This document shows, piece by piece, positions 24,835-33,981 of a stretch of DNA of 64,000 bases (the first letter of the stretch is position 1; each line of letters opens with the position of its first letter). The position numbers were made by a program, and so were the translations under genes. Source of the DNA: Kitasatospora sp. MAA19. GTDB lineage: Bacteria > Actinomycetota > Actinomycetes > Streptomycetales > Streptomycetaceae. Under the pieces are notes generated by a model. That model had not been told where the DNA came from. It worked only from the letters and a program-made list of their open reading frames with translations, and did not search any database. The stretch covers positions 106,125 to 170,124 of the forward strand of contig NZ_JARXYZ010000016.1 in NCBI RefSeq assembly GCF_029894125.1, written 5' to 3'.

Positions 24835-26601
24835 TTACAGGTACTGCCCCGTGTTGGCGACAGTGTCGATCGAGCGGCCGGACTCGGCGCCCTGCTTGCC
24901 GGTGACCAGCGTGCGGATGAAGACGATCCGCTCGCCCTTCTTGCCGGAGATGCGGGCCCAGTCGTCCGGGTTGGTGGTGTTCGGCAGGTCCTCGTTCTCC
25001 TTGAACTCGTCCACGCAGGCGGCGAGCAGGTGGGAGACGCGGAGTCCGCGCTGACCGTGGTCGAGGAAGTCCTTGATGGCCATCTTCTTCGCGCGGTCGA
25101 CGATGTTCTGGATCATCGCGCCGGAGTTGAAGTCCTTGAAGTACAGGACCTCCTTGTCACCGTTGGCGTAGGTGACCTCCAGGAAGCGGTTCTCCTCGGT
25201 CTCGGTGTACATCCGCTCCACGACCGCCTGGATCATCGCCTCCACCGTCGCCTCGACGGAGCTGCCGTGCTCCTTGAGGTCGTCCGGGTGGAAGGGCAAC
25301 GAGTCCTTGAGGTACTTGGAGAAGATGTCCTTCGCGGCCTCGGCGTCCGGGCGCTCGATCTTGATCTTGACGTCCAGGCGGCCGGGCCGCAGGATCGCCG
25401 GGTCGATCATGTCCTCGCGGTTCGAGGCGCCGATGACGATGACGTTCTCCAGGCCCTCCACGCCGTCGATCTCGGCGAGCAGCTGCGGGACGATGGTGTT
25501 CTCCACGTCCGAGCTGACGCCGGAACCGCGGGTGCGGAACAGCGACTCCATCTCGTCGAAGAAGACGATGACGGGCGTGCCCTCGCTCGCCTTCTCCCGG
25601 GCCCGCTGGAAGACCAGGCGGATCTGCCGCTCGGTCTCGCCCACGTACTTGTTGAGCAGCTCGGGGCCCTTGATGTTGAGGAAGTAGCTCTTCCCCTGGG
25701 GGCGTCCGGTGACCTCGGCGACCTTCTTGGCCAGCGAGTTGGCGACCGCCTTGGCGATCAGCGTCTTGCCGCAGCCGGGCGGGCCGTAGAGCAGCACGCC
25801 CTTGGGCGGGCGCAGCTCGTACTCCTTGAAGAGGTCGGCGTGCAGGTACGGCAGCTCGACCGCGTCGCGGATCAGCTCGATCTGGTTGCTCAGACCGCCG
25901 ATCTGCCGGTAGTCGATGTCCGGGACCTCTTCGAGGACCAGCTCCTCGACCTCGGACTTCGGGACCACCTCGTACACGTAGCCGGAGCGGGGCTCCAGCA
26001 GCAGGGCGTCCCCCGCCCGGATGGTGAGCTCACGCAGCGGTTCGGCGAGGCGCACCACCCGCTCCTCGTCGGTGTGGCCGACGACCAGGGCGCGCTCGCC
26101 GTCCTCCAGGATCTCCTTGAGGGTGACGATCTCGCCGATGCGCTCGAAGGCCATCGCGTCCACGATGTTGAGGGCCTCGTTGAGCATCACCTCCTGGCCG
26201 CGCCGCAGTTCGTCGAGGGCGACGTTGGGGCTGACGTTCACGCGGAGCTTGCGCCCCCCGGTGAAGATGTCGGCGGTGCCGTCCTCGTTGGCCTCGAGGA
26301 AGGTGCCGAAACCGGCCGGGGGCTGTGCCAGCCGGTCCACTTCCTCCTTGAGGGCCACGATCTGGTCGCGGGCCTCACGCAGGGTGGAGGCGAGCCGTTC
26401 GTTCTGGGCGGTCACACCGGCCAGGTTGGTCTGGAGCTCGACGATCCGCTCTTCGAGGATCCTCGAATTGCGCGGCGAGTCGGCGAGCTTGCGGCGCAAC
26501 ACGGCGATTTCCTGCTCAAGGTACGAGACCTGAGCGGTCTCGTCGGAACCACGAGCGGGCCTGCCGGTGCTGCGGTTGTAGTCGTCATCGTGGGCTGCCA
26601 C
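24835..26601 (-). CDS. arc: Proteasome-associated AAA+ ATPase Arc/Mpa
   Basis: 588-residue hexameric unfoldase that recruits pupylated proteins and feeds them to the 20S core. Order: N-terminal coiled coil that binds Pup (about 25-90), tandem OB domains (about 95-225), AAA+ module with Walker A GPPGCGKTLIAKAVAN and Walker B VIVFFDEMESLF, second region of homology RPGRLDVKIKIERPD, and a C-terminal GQYL, the penultimate-Tyr motif that docks on the alpha ring. The GTG at 26601 is preferred because AGGAGG stands eight bases upstream and homologues begin MAAHDDDYNR; the GTG three codons earlier touches the ribosome-binding site itself. Confidence 0.96.
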   Translation of the reverse strand: MAAHDDDYNRSTGRPARGSDETAQVSYLEQEIAVLRRKLADSPRNSRILEERIVELQTNLAGVTAQNERLASTLREARDQIVALKEEVDRLAQPPAGFGTFLEANEDGTADIFTGGRKLRVNVSPNVALDELRRGQEVMLNEALNIVDAMAFERIGEIVTLKEILEDGERALVVGHTDEERVVRLAEPLRELTIRAGDALLLEPRSGYVYEVVPKSEVEELVLEEVPDIDYRQIGGLSNQIELIRDAVELPYLHADLFKEYELRPPKGVLLYGPPGCGKTLIAKAVANSLAKKVAEVTGRPQGKSYFLNIKGPELLNKYVGETERQIRLVFQRAREKASEGTPVIVFFDEMESLFRTRGSGVSSDVENTIVPQLLAEIDGVEGLENVIVIGASNREDMIDPAILRPGRLDVKIKIERPDAEAAKDIFSKYLKDSLPFHPDDLKEHGSSVEATVEAMIQAVVERMYTETEENRFLEVTYANGDKEVLYFKDFNSGAMIQNIVDRAKKMAIKDFLDHGQRGLRVSHLLAACVDEFKENEDLPNTTNPDDWARISGKKGERIVFIRTLVTGKQGAESGRSIDTVANTGQYL

Positions 26602-26884
26602 GGTCCTCACCTCCTCCGGGGAGCTGGACGCTTCCAGACCCTACCTGGGACCAGGGGTCCGTAAACCCCTAGATCAAGAAAGATGGAACGGGCGTGTCCG
26701 ATCTTCGCCCCAGCGTGCTTCCCCTCTGCTAAGGGGATACCCACCGCGCACCACCCAAAGCGGACCAGATGTATCGTCGAGCGAAGTGATATCCGATCGC
26801 GACCGCGCAGCCAGGTCCGATCGTTGTACGAATGGCGGGATTGCCCCAGGAATAGGGCGACCCGGGACAGAAACGGCAGGGACC

Positions 26885-27190
26885 ATGTCGGTAACCGAGC
26901 AGACGGCCACGACGGCCGAGCAGCTGGAGGTGTGGATCGACCAGGATCTGTGCACCGGCGACGGCATCTGCGCGCAGTACGCGCCCGAGGTCTTCGAGCT
27001 GGACATCGACGGCCTCGCCTACGTGAAGGGGCCGGACGACGAGCTGCGCCAGCAGCCCGGGGAGACCGCCCCGGTGCCGCTGACGATCCTTCAGGACGTG
27101 GTGGACTCGGCGAAGGAGTGCCCCGGCGACTGCATCCACGTGCGCCGGGTCTCCGACCGGGTCGAGGTGTACGGGCCGGACGCGGACTGA
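26885..27190 (+). CDS. Ferredoxin
   Basis: 101-residue small iron-sulfur protein. Cysteines lie in DLCTGDGICAQYAPEVF (about residues 22-38) and KECPGDCIHV (about 78-88), the pattern of bacterial 3Fe-4S/4Fe-4S ferredoxins that serve P450s and related oxidases. The ATG at 26885 is the first plausible start after the promoter region shared with arc. It is divergent from arc and has no P450 next to it, so its partner is unknown. It ends 12 bp before a convergent gene. Confidence 0.9.
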   Translation: MSVTEQTATTAEQLEVWIDQDLCTGDGICAQYAPEVFELDIDGLAYVKGPDDELRQQPGETAPVPLTILQDVVDSAKECPGDCIHVRRVSDRVEVYGPDAD

Positions 27191-27202
27191 CGCGTCCTCC
27201 CG

Positions 27203-27808
27203 TCAGGTCTGGCTGACCGGGGCGGCGGTCTGGGATCGTTCCCAGCCGCCGCCCTTGCGCGTCCAGGTGAGATCGAGTGAGATGTCGGGACGGAACCGCG
27301 GCACGTCCTCGCTCGAATACCCCTGCGCGTGGCCGGTGATGGCGCCGTCGGAGCGCAGCGCGAGCCGTCCGACGGTGAGGTTCTCCCGCTCGGAGAGCAG
27401 CGTGGTCAGCACCACCGGGTGGGCGCCGGGCCCGAATCCGAGCAGGTAGACGGCGTCCGGTGGGGTGCCGGTCTCGGCCGCGCAGTGCGCGGCGACCACC
27501 GTGCCGGGCCGTCCGTCGCCCAGGTCGGCGGGCATGCCGATGACCGTCTCGATCGGGAACGGGCCACATTCCAAAGGAAGTTGGGCCTTGGCCGGGTCGG
27601 GGGCGGCGCTCGCGGCGAGGGCCTTGGGAGTACTGCGGACGGGCACCGGGGTGCCGGTGGCCGGCGCGGCCGCGAGGGCGGCGGCCACCACCGCGCCGCA
27701 GCCGGCCAGGGCGAGGGCCCAGTGCCAGGGGGCGGTGCGCGCGGGTTCGGGCCCCGTGCGGCCCCGCGGTGTCTGCTGTCCAGCCGTCATCCCGACCGCG
27801 GTCTCCAC
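27203..27808 (-). CDS. Exported or membrane-anchored hypothetical protein
   Basis: 201 residues from the GTG at 27808, preceded by GGAGGGG at seven bases; an ATG six codons later is the alternative. A short charged N-terminus precedes one hydrophobic segment with WALALAGCGAVVAAALAAA (about 29-49), acting as anchor or signal. The rest is an extracytoplasmic domain with two cysteines (LECGPFP, VAAHCAAE) that could pair. Hydrophilic C-terminus rich in Trp/Arg. I do not recognise the family. It lies downstream of trmI in the same orientation. Confidence 0.75.
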   Translation of the reverse strand: METAVGMTAGQQTPRGRTGPEPARTAPWHWALALAGCGAVVAAALAAAPATGTPVPVRSTPKALAASAAPDPAKAQLPLECGPFPIETVIGMPADLGDGRPGTVVAAHCAAETGTPPDAVYLLGFGPGAHPVVLTTLLSERENLTVGRLALRSDGAITGHAQGYSSEDVPRFRPDISLDLTWTRKGGGWERSQTAAPVSQT

Positions 27809-27935
27809 CAGGCGTCCCCTCCAGTGCTCCCAGGAGCTGGTCTGCGTGCGCGAGCATCGTCCCACACGTCGGCGACCGGAATGCCGAGGGGTGGCACGAG
27901 CAGGCTCGTACCACCCCTGGGCGAAGCGATCCGGG

Positions 27936-28895
27936 TCAGCCGAGGTCGGGCTGCTCGGTCTCGGTGGCGCGGGCGGCGGCACGGGCCGCGGCGCGCTCCT
28001 GCAGGCTCGGCTCGGAGCCCCCGTTGTCGTAGTCCTCGCCGTACGCGCCCTTGGCCGGGCGGCGGCGGCGCAGCGGCGGCTCGACGCCGTCGGCGAGGCG
28101 GCGGGCGGTGAGCAGGAAACCGGTGTGGCCGATCATCCGGTGGTCCGGGCGGACGGCCAGGCCCTCCAGGTGCCAGGTGCGGACCATGGTCTCCCAGGCC
28201 TGCGGCTCGGTGAAGGTGCCGTGCTCGCGCAGCGCCTCGACGGTCTTGGACATCTGCGTGGTGGTGGCCACGTAGCAGCAGATGAGGCCGCCGGGGACGA
28301 GCGCCTTGGAGGCGACGTCCAGGCACTCCCAGGGGGCGAGCATGTCGAGGATGACGCGGTCGACGTCGGTCTCGACCAGGTTGTCCTGCAGGTCGCCGAC
28401 GGTGAGCTTCCACGCCGGGTGCGGCCCGCCGAAGTAGCGCTCGACGTTGCTCTGGGCGATGTCGGCGAAGTCCTGCCGGCGCTCGTAGGAGGCCAGCATG
28501 CCGGTGTCGCCGACGGCGCGCAGCAGGTAGGTGGAGAGCGCGCCCGAGCCCACGCCGGCCTCGACCACGCGGGCGCCGGCGAAGATGTCGGCCATCGCCA
28601 GGATCTGCCCCGCGTCCTTGGGGTAGATCACGGCGGCGCCGCGCGGCATGGACAGGACGTAGTCGGGGAGCAGGGGGCGCAGCGCAAGATACGGGACGTT
28701 CCCCGTGGTGCGCACGACCGTGCCCTCGGGGGCGCCGATCAGCTCGTCGTGCGGGAACGCACCCTTGTGGGTGTGGAACTGGTTCCCGGCCTGGAGCGTG
28801 AACGTGTAGTGGCGGCCCTTGGGGTCGGTCAGCTGGACCTGGTCCCCGACCTGGAAGGGCCCGCGTCGGCGGGTGGCACCGGTCGGTTCGGACAT
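27936..28895 (-). CDS. trmI: tRNA (adenine-58-N1)-methyltransferase TrmI
   Basis: 319 residues, SAM-dependent methyltransferase that makes m1A58 in the T-loop of tRNA. An N-terminal beta domain (about 1-70) precedes the Rossmann methyltransferase fold with SAM motif VVEAGVGSGALSTYLLRAVG (about 109-128) and the catalytic-domain block DVDRVILDMLAPWECLD. The C-terminus is a basic, Ala-rich extension. Its place between the proteasome genes and a RecB-type nuclease matches other actinobacteria. Start ATG at 28895. Confidence 0.93.
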   Translation of the reverse strand: MSEPTGATRRRGPFQVGDQVQLTDPKGRHYTFTLQAGNQFHTHKGAFPHDELIGAPEGTVVRTTGNVPYLALRPLLPDYVLSMPRGAAVIYPKDAGQILAMADIFAGARVVEAGVGSGALSTYLLRAVGDTGMLASYERRQDFADIAQSNVERYFGGPHPAWKLTVGDLQDNLVETDVDRVILDMLAPWECLDVASKALVPGGLICCYVATTTQMSKTVEALREHGTFTEPQAWETMVRTWHLEGLAVRPDHRMIGHTGFLLTARRLADGVEPPLRRRRPAKGAYGEDYDNGGSEPSLQERAAARAAARATETEQPDLG

Positions 28896-28943
28896 GCGGA
28901 CAATCCTAAGGGAAGCGGACCGGCCCGCCTGACCAGGCCCCGG

Positions 28944-30164
28944 TCAGCGGCCGCTGACGGCGGCGGTGAGGCGCTGCTCGATGTCGGTGAGCGCGACGAC
29001 GCCGAACACCCGGCCGTCCGTCTCGACGACCAGGTACTCCCCGGCCGGGGTGGCCTGGACGGCGCGCAGCAGGTCCTCGCCGCCGAGGTCGGCGTCCAGC
29101 CGCAGGCCGGGTTCGAGGTCGCGGGCGAGCGGGCCGACCGCGACCCACGGGCGGCGGTGCTCCGGCACCCCGCGGACGGCGGACTCGCGGACGATGGCGA
29201 TCGGATCGCCCCGGCCGTCCACCACCACGACCGCGCCGGCCTGGGCCTCGCGGGCGCGGCGCAGCGCCTCGCCGAGCGGGGTGTCGGCGGTGACCTCGAC
29301 GGTCCGGCGGGCGAGGTCGCGCAGCCGCAGGCCGGGCAGCACCTCCTTGAGCCGGGCGTTGCGCAGGCTTCCGGTGGCGCCGTTCCAGATGATCGCGGCG
29401 AGGACGGCGGCCAGCACCGCGTCCACCAGGGTGTCGGTGGTGGTGCGCTCGATCCCGCGGGCGGAGCTGACCAGCGGCAGGCCGATCAGGACGACGACGG
29501 CCAGCGCCCGGCCGACCCAGGCGGCGGCGACCGTGCCGGTCATCGCCTTGCCGCTGATCGCCCAGACGACCGCCCGCAGCATCCGGCCGCCGTCCAGCGG
29601 CAGGCCGGGCAGCAGGTTGAACGCGGCGACCACCAGGTTGGAGACCATCAGCCCGGTGAGCAGCACCCCGGGCACGGTGGAGAGCTCCACGGCCTGCAGC
29701 CCGAGGTAGAACAGGCCGCCGAGCACCAGCGAGAGCAGCGGGCCGACGAAGGCCAGCCAGAACTCGCGCCACGGGGTCCCGGCCTCGTTCTCGATCTCGG
29801 AGACGCCGCCGAAGAACTGCAGCTGGATCCGCCGCACACCGAGTCCGTAGCGCAGCGCGACCAGGGTGTGAGCGAGCTCGTGCACCAGGACGGAGGCGTA
29901 GAAGGCGACCGCGAAGAAGAACGCGAGCAGGTACCGGGCGGCGCCGAGCTCCGGCAGGACGTCGCCGAGCTGGCCGCCGAACACCCAGGTGATCAGCGCG
30001 GCGATGACGAACCAGGACGGGGTGACGTAGATGGGCACGCCGAAGGGGCGGCCCATCAGGAGGCCGCCGCCGCGCTCGGGCGGCTGGGGCGGGCGCCCCG
30101 GGGGGCGGCTGCCGTCGTCTTGCGGTGGCTGGTCGGAGGTCTGCTGCCCCCTGCTGTCGCTCAC
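28944..30164 (-). CDS. Site-2 protease-like M50 metalloprotease with two CBS domains
   Basis: 406-residue polytopic membrane protease. The zinc site is HELAH (95-99) in VLVHELAHTLVALRYG, with the third ligand in NLLPGLPLDGGRML. Several transmembrane helices span about 45-265, and two CBS domains (about 270-400) form a cytoplasmic sensor for adenine nucleotides or similar. S2P enzymes cut transmembrane substrates such as anti-sigma factors; no such target is adjacent. The N-terminal 35 residues are Pro/Gln-rich. It starts at a GTG and shares its upstream region with the divergent recB-like gene. Confidence 0.9.
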   Translation of the reverse strand: MSDSRGQQTSDQPPQDDGSRPPGRPPQPPERGGGLLMGRPFGVPIYVTPSWFVIAALITWVFGGQLGDVLPELGAARYLLAFFFAVAFYASVLVHELAHTLVALRYGLGVRRIQLQFFGGVSEIENEAGTPWREFWLAFVGPLLSLVLGGLFYLGLQAVELSTVPGVLLTGLMVSNLVVAAFNLLPGLPLDGGRMLRAVVWAISGKAMTGTVAAAWVGRALAVVVLIGLPLVSSARGIERTTTDTLVDAVLAAVLAAIIWNGATGSLRNARLKEVLPGLRLRDLARRTVEVTADTPLGEALRRAREAQAGAVVVVDGRGDPIAIVRESAVRGVPEHRRPWVAVGPLARDLEPGLRLDADLGGEDLLRAVQATPAGEYLVVETDGRVFGVVALTDIEQRLTAAVSGR

Positions 30165-30332
30165 CGTGATCCCTTCGGTCGTCTGCCCCGTCGTGCCCCG
30201 GTGCGCCCACGCTACGTGATCGCGGCGCTCCGGCGGCGCGCGCCCCTCTGTCAGGCTTCATACCCACTGTGCCGACCGGTGTGGCAGCACCGTGGCAGCG
30301 GGATGACAGCGAAGGGCAATAGGGTCGGAGGC

Positions 30333-31256
30333 ATGCAGCAGACCGACACCACCAGTGCCGCCGGGGCCCCGGCGCGCCCGGCGGCGCCCCCGACCGGCCT
30401 GTCCCCGTCCCGTGCGGGGGACTTCCTGACCTGTCCCCTGCTGTACCGGCTGCGGGTGATCGACCGGCTGCCCGAGCCGCCGAGCGCGGCGGCGACCAGG
30501 GGCACGCTGGTGCACGCGGTGCTGGAGCGGCTGTTCGACAGCCCGGCGGCCGAGCGGACGCCGGAGCAGGCGCTGGGCCTGCTGCGCCCGCAGTGGGAGC
30601 GGCTGCTGGGCGAGCGTCCGGAGCTGGGCTCGCTCTTCCCGGACGACCCGGACGGCGCGGCGCTCACCCGCTGGCTGGCGGACGCCGAGAAGCTGGTCGG
30701 CCAGTGGTTCCGGCTGGAGGACCCGACCCGGCTGCACCCGGTGGAGCGGGAGCTGTACGTGGAGACGGCCCTGGAGTCGGGGCTGCTGCTGCGCGGCTAC
30801 ATCGACCGGGTGGACGTCGCCCCGACCGGTGAGGTCCGCCTGGTGGACTACAAGACCGGCCGGGCGCCCTCGCGGGACTTCGAGGGCAAGGCGATGTTCC
30901 AGATGAAGTTCTACGCGCTCGTGGTGTGGCGCTGGAAGGGCGTCATCCCCAAGCGGCTCCAGCTGGTCTACCTCGGCGGGGGCGGCGACGTGGTCAGCTA
31001 CGACCCGGACGAGGCCGACCTGCTCGCGGTGGAGCGCAAGTTGCGGGCACTCTGGGAGCGGATCACCCACGCGGTGGCCACCGGGGACTTCCCGGCGACC
31101 CGCAACCGCCTCTGCGACTGGTGCGACCACCAGGCCAGCTGCCCGGAGTTCGGCGGCACTCCCCCGCCGTACCCGCTGCCCGTGCAGGTCGGCACATCGA
31201 GCCGTACGTCTGACGAAGACGATCCCACGGGGGATCTGATGAGCAAGGAGTCCTAG
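30333..31256 (+). CDS. RecB-family PD-(D/E)XK nuclease with Fe-S cluster cysteines
   Basis: 307-residue nuclease domain protein. Visible motifs: GTLVHAVLERLF (conserved His), GYIDRVDVAP and VRLVDYKTGR (catalytic D and the DxK), then QMKFYALVVW. Cysteines in FLTCPLLYRL and CDWCDHQASC fit the AddB/Cas4-type iron-sulfur cluster. The start is uncertain: the ATG at 30333 has GGAGG almost touching it, while an ATG at 30303 would add ten residues. Probably acts in DNA end processing. It overlaps the response regulator gene by one base. Confidence 0.9.
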   Translation: MQQTDTTSAAGAPARPAAPPTGLSPSRAGDFLTCPLLYRLRVIDRLPEPPSAAATRGTLVHAVLERLFDSPAAERTPEQALGLLRPQWERLLGERPELGSLFPDDPDGAALTRWLADAEKLVGQWFRLEDPTRLHPVERELYVETALESGLLLRGYIDRVDVAPTGEVRLVDYKTGRAPSRDFEGKAMFQMKFYALVVWRWKGVIPKRLQLVYLGGGGDVVSYDPDEADLLAVERKLRALWERITHAVATGDFPATRNRLCDWCDHQASCPEFGGTPPPYPLPVQVGTSSRTSDEDDPTGDLMSKES

Positions 31257-31927
31257 TGACGATCCGAGTGCTGCTGGTCGACGACCAGCCGCTGCTGCGC
31301 ACCGGTTTCCGGATGATCCTGGAGGCCGAGTCCGACCTGGTGGTGGTCGGTGAGGCCGGCGACGGTCAGCAGGCGCTGGACCAGGTGCGGGCGCTGCAGC
31401 CCGACGTGGTGCTGATGGACATCCGGATGCCCAGGATGGACGGCGTCGAGGCGACCCGCAGGATCGCCGGCCCGGGGCGGGACGGCCCGGCCAAGGTGCT
31501 GGTGCTGACCACCTTCGACCTGGACGAGTACGTGGTGGAGGCGCTGCGCGCGGGCGCCAGCGGCTTCCTGCTGAAGGACGTCCCGGCCGAGGAGCTGGTG
31601 CAGGCGATCCGGGTGGTGGCGGACGGCGCGGCGATGCTGGCGCCGAGCATCACCCGCCGGCTGCTGGACATGTACGCCACCAAGCTGCCCTCGGGCGAGG
31701 AGGCGCCGCCGCAGGCGCTGGGCGCGCTGACCGAGCGCGAGCTGGAGGTGCTGAAGCTGGTGGCGCGCGGGCTGTCGAACGCGGAGATCGCGGCCGAGCT
31801 GTTCGTCAGCGAGACCACCGTGAAGACGCACGTCGGCCACGTGCTGACCAAGCTCCAGCTGCGCGACCGGGTGCAGGCGGCGGTGTACGCGTACGAGAGC
31901 GGGCTGGTGCGCCCGGGCGCCCTGTAG
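31256..31927 (+). CDS. NarL/FixJ-family response regulator
   Basis: 223 residues. Receiver domain (about 1-120) with acidic DD at 9-10, phospho-acceptor Asp55 in VVLMDIRMP and Lys107 in FLLKDVP. LuxR-type HTH (about 155-215) with LTEREVLKLV-like and AEIAAELFVSETTVKTHVGH. The GTG overlaps the last base of the nuclease stop, and AAGGAG lies five bases before it, so translation is coupled to the recB-like gene. No histidine kinase gene is adjacent, so its partner is encoded elsewhere or it is an orphan. Confidence 0.93.
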   Translation: MTIRVLLVDDQPLLRTGFRMILEAESDLVVVGEAGDGQQALDQVRALQPDVVLMDIRMPRMDGVEATRRIAGPGRDGPAKVLVLTTFDLDEYVVEALRAGASGFLLKDVPAEELVQAIRVVADGAAMLAPSITRRLLDMYATKLPSGEEAPPQALGALTERELEVLKLVARGLSNAEIAAELFVSETTVKTHVGHVLTKLQLRDRVQAAVYAYESGLVRPGAL

Positions 31928-31946
31928 GGCTTGTCCCGGACGTGCC

Positions 31947-31998
31947 GGCGGCCCGCCCGCTTTCCCCGTGCACCCTGGGGGAGAGCGGGCGGGCCGCC
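31947..31998. terminator. Bidirectional terminator between convergent genes
   Basis: 15-bp perfect stem (31947-31961 with 31984-31998) and a 22-base loop, placed between the ends of the response regulator (+) and the solute-binding protein (-). Confidence 0.65.
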
Positions 31999-32011
31999 GT
32001 GTCGAGGGACC

Positions 32012-33628
32012 CTACTTGCTGCTGCGGCTGATCTCCCAGAAGCGGAACACGCCGGTGGTGTCGACGGTGGACTCGACGCCGGTGATCGACGAACGGGCCG
32101 CGAAGAAGGCCTTGTTCTGGTACAGCGGGATGAGCGGCGCGTTCTCGGCGACGATCTGCTGGATCTGGGCGTAGCCGCCCGCCGCGGCGCTGCGGTCGGC
32201 CTGCTTCTGGCCGTCCGGCACCAGCTTCTGGCTGATCCGCGGGTCGTCCCAGCCGTGGTGGTAGGCGCCGCCGTCGACGAGCATCGGGGCGGTGTAGTTG
32301 TCGGGGTCCGGGAAGTCGGCGAACCAGCCGATGACGTACGCCTGGTAGCGGCCCTCGGCCCAGCCCGCCCGGTACTTGTCCCAGTCCGGCTCCTGCTGGA
32401 CCGTCACCTGGAACAGGCCGCCGGCCTCCAACTGCTTCTTCAGCATGTCGGGCTCGGCACTGCCGGCGCGCGAGCGCGACCAGGAGAGGGTGAGCTTGAC
32501 CGGGGTCTGCACCTTGGCGTCGGTGAGGATCTTCTTGGCCTTGCCGGCGTCCTGGTCGCCGTAGCGGTCGAAGAAGGCGGTGGTGTGGCCGGTGACGCCG
32601 GCCGGGACCATCGAGTACAGCGGCTGGACGGTGCGGGCGAAGACGTCGCGGGCGAGCGCCTTGCGGTCGATCAGCTGGGCGGCGGCCTGGCGGACGGCGA
32701 GGTTGCCGCCGACCGGGTCCTTGGTGTTGAAGACCAGCGAGCGGGTGTCGTTGCTGTCGCCCTCGACGACCTGCAGGTCGGTCTTGCCGCCCTGCTGGTC
32801 GGAGTGGATCTGGGCGGCGGTGTTCGGCTCCAGGCTGTTGTCGGTGAGGTCGACGTCGCCCTTGTCCAGCGCGGTCTTCAGGTCGGCGGGCTTGTCGAAG
32901 TACCGCACGGTGAACTTGCTGTTCCGCAGCTTGGCTTCGCCGCTGTACTTGTCGTTGGGCACCAGCACGACCTTGCCCAGCTGCTTGGCGGTGCCGTTGC
33001 CGCCGCCCAGGCTCTCGACCGAGTCGAAGCGGTACGGGCCGGAGCCGACCTGCTTGTCGTTGGGGGCCACCTTGTCGGCCGGGTAGACCTGGTGGTCGAC
33101 GATGGCGCCGGCCGGACCGGCCAGCTTGGCCGGCAGGGTCGCGTCGGGCGCGGTCAGCTGGAAGATCACCTCGGTGTCGCCCTTGGCCTCGACGCTCTTG
33201 ATCGAGGAGAGCAGGGCCGCCGGGCCGTTCTCGTCGTTGATCTTCTTGGTGCGCTCGATCGAGAACACCACGTCGGCGGCGGTCATCGGGTGACCGTTGG
33301 AGAACTTCAGGCCGGACCGCAGGGTGCAGTGGAACTGGGTGGCGTCGCCGCCGGGGAACTCACAGGACTGCGCGGCGTCCGGGGAGGGCGCGCTGGAGGC
33401 GGCCGGGAAGGCGAGCAGCGACTGGAAGGTGTTGCGCAGCAGCAGCCAGGAGCCGGAGTCGTAGGCGGCGGCCGGGTCCAGCACGCCGGTCAGCTGCGTG
33501 GTGCCCATGGTGATCGCCTTGCCGCCCTCCCCCTTGACGGCGTCGGTGACGGATCCGCAGCCGGCCGCCGTCACGGCGACAAGACCGGCGCAGCCGAGTA
33601 CTGCCAGGCGTTCAGCTGAAGTCTTCAC
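32012..33628 (-). CDS. ABC transporter substrate-binding lipoprotein, family 5 (peptide type)
   Basis: 538 residues from the GTG at 33628 (AAGGA eight bases upstream). The lipoprotein signal MKTSAERLAVLGCAGLVAVT ends in lipobox AAGC, giving Cys24 as lipid anchor. The mature part is a cluster-C, family 5 binding protein with the signature-like FSNGHPMTAADVVFSIERTK (about 145-164) and AYVIGWFADFPDPDNYTAPM. These bind oligopeptides or nickel and similar ligands. No permease or ATPase gene is nearby, so it either uses a transporter encoded elsewhere or acts as a receptor. Confidence 0.92.
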   Translation of the reverse strand: MKTSAERLAVLGCAGLVAVTAAGCGSVTDAVKGEGGKAITMGTTQLTGVLDPAAAYDSGSWLLLRNTFQSLLAFPAASSAPSPDAAQSCEFPGGDATQFHCTLRSGLKFSNGHPMTAADVVFSIERTKKINDENGPAALLSSIKSVEAKGDTEVIFQLTAPDATLPAKLAGPAGAIVDHQVYPADKVAPNDKQVGSGPYRFDSVESLGGGNGTAKQLGKVVLVPNDKYSGEAKLRNSKFTVRYFDKPADLKTALDKGDVDLTDNSLEPNTAAQIHSDQQGGKTDLQVVEGDSNDTRSLVFNTKDPVGGNLAVRQAAAQLIDRKALARDVFARTVQPLYSMVPAGVTGHTTAFFDRYGDQDAGKAKKILTDAKVQTPVKLTLSWSRSRAGSAEPDMLKKQLEAGGLFQVTVQQEPDWDKYRAGWAEGRYQAYVIGWFADFPDPDNYTAPMLVDGGAYHHGWDDPRISQKLVPDGQKQADRSAAAGGYAQIQQIVAENAPLIPLYQNKAFFAARSSITGVESTVDTTGVFRFWEISRSSK

Positions 33629-33981
33629 GGGGCGCGTCCTTCTGGGTACTGTCCGACCGGGGTCGGTGGCCCGCATCGAGTGCGCTCCGGGGTGCCGAAG
33701 GCGTGCGCGGGCCGGCGCCCGTACGACCGCGGGCGGGACGGGGTTGCCCGTCGTCGGCGGTGGCAGGGCGCGAGGGAGGGGAACGAACTGGAGTAGCGTG
33801 CCATATCGAACACGCACGACCGGTACCCGTGCAGATGACGTTTGGGACACGGCCGTTGGGGGCATCGCGACGCACCCGACGAGTTGTCAGGAAATGCCCG
33901 TTTTCTCCCCGGGCGGTCCTCCGCCACGACCGGATCGGGCCACTTACCGGCGAGTACGCCACCCTCGCAATGAGATGACAA
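33629..33981. other. Intergenic region between two minus-strand genes
   Basis: About 350 bp with no convincing gene. It should hold the promoter of the binding-protein gene; the lowest G+C part is around 33795-33850. I see no riboswitch-like fold, strong hairpin or repeat. Confidence 0.4.
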
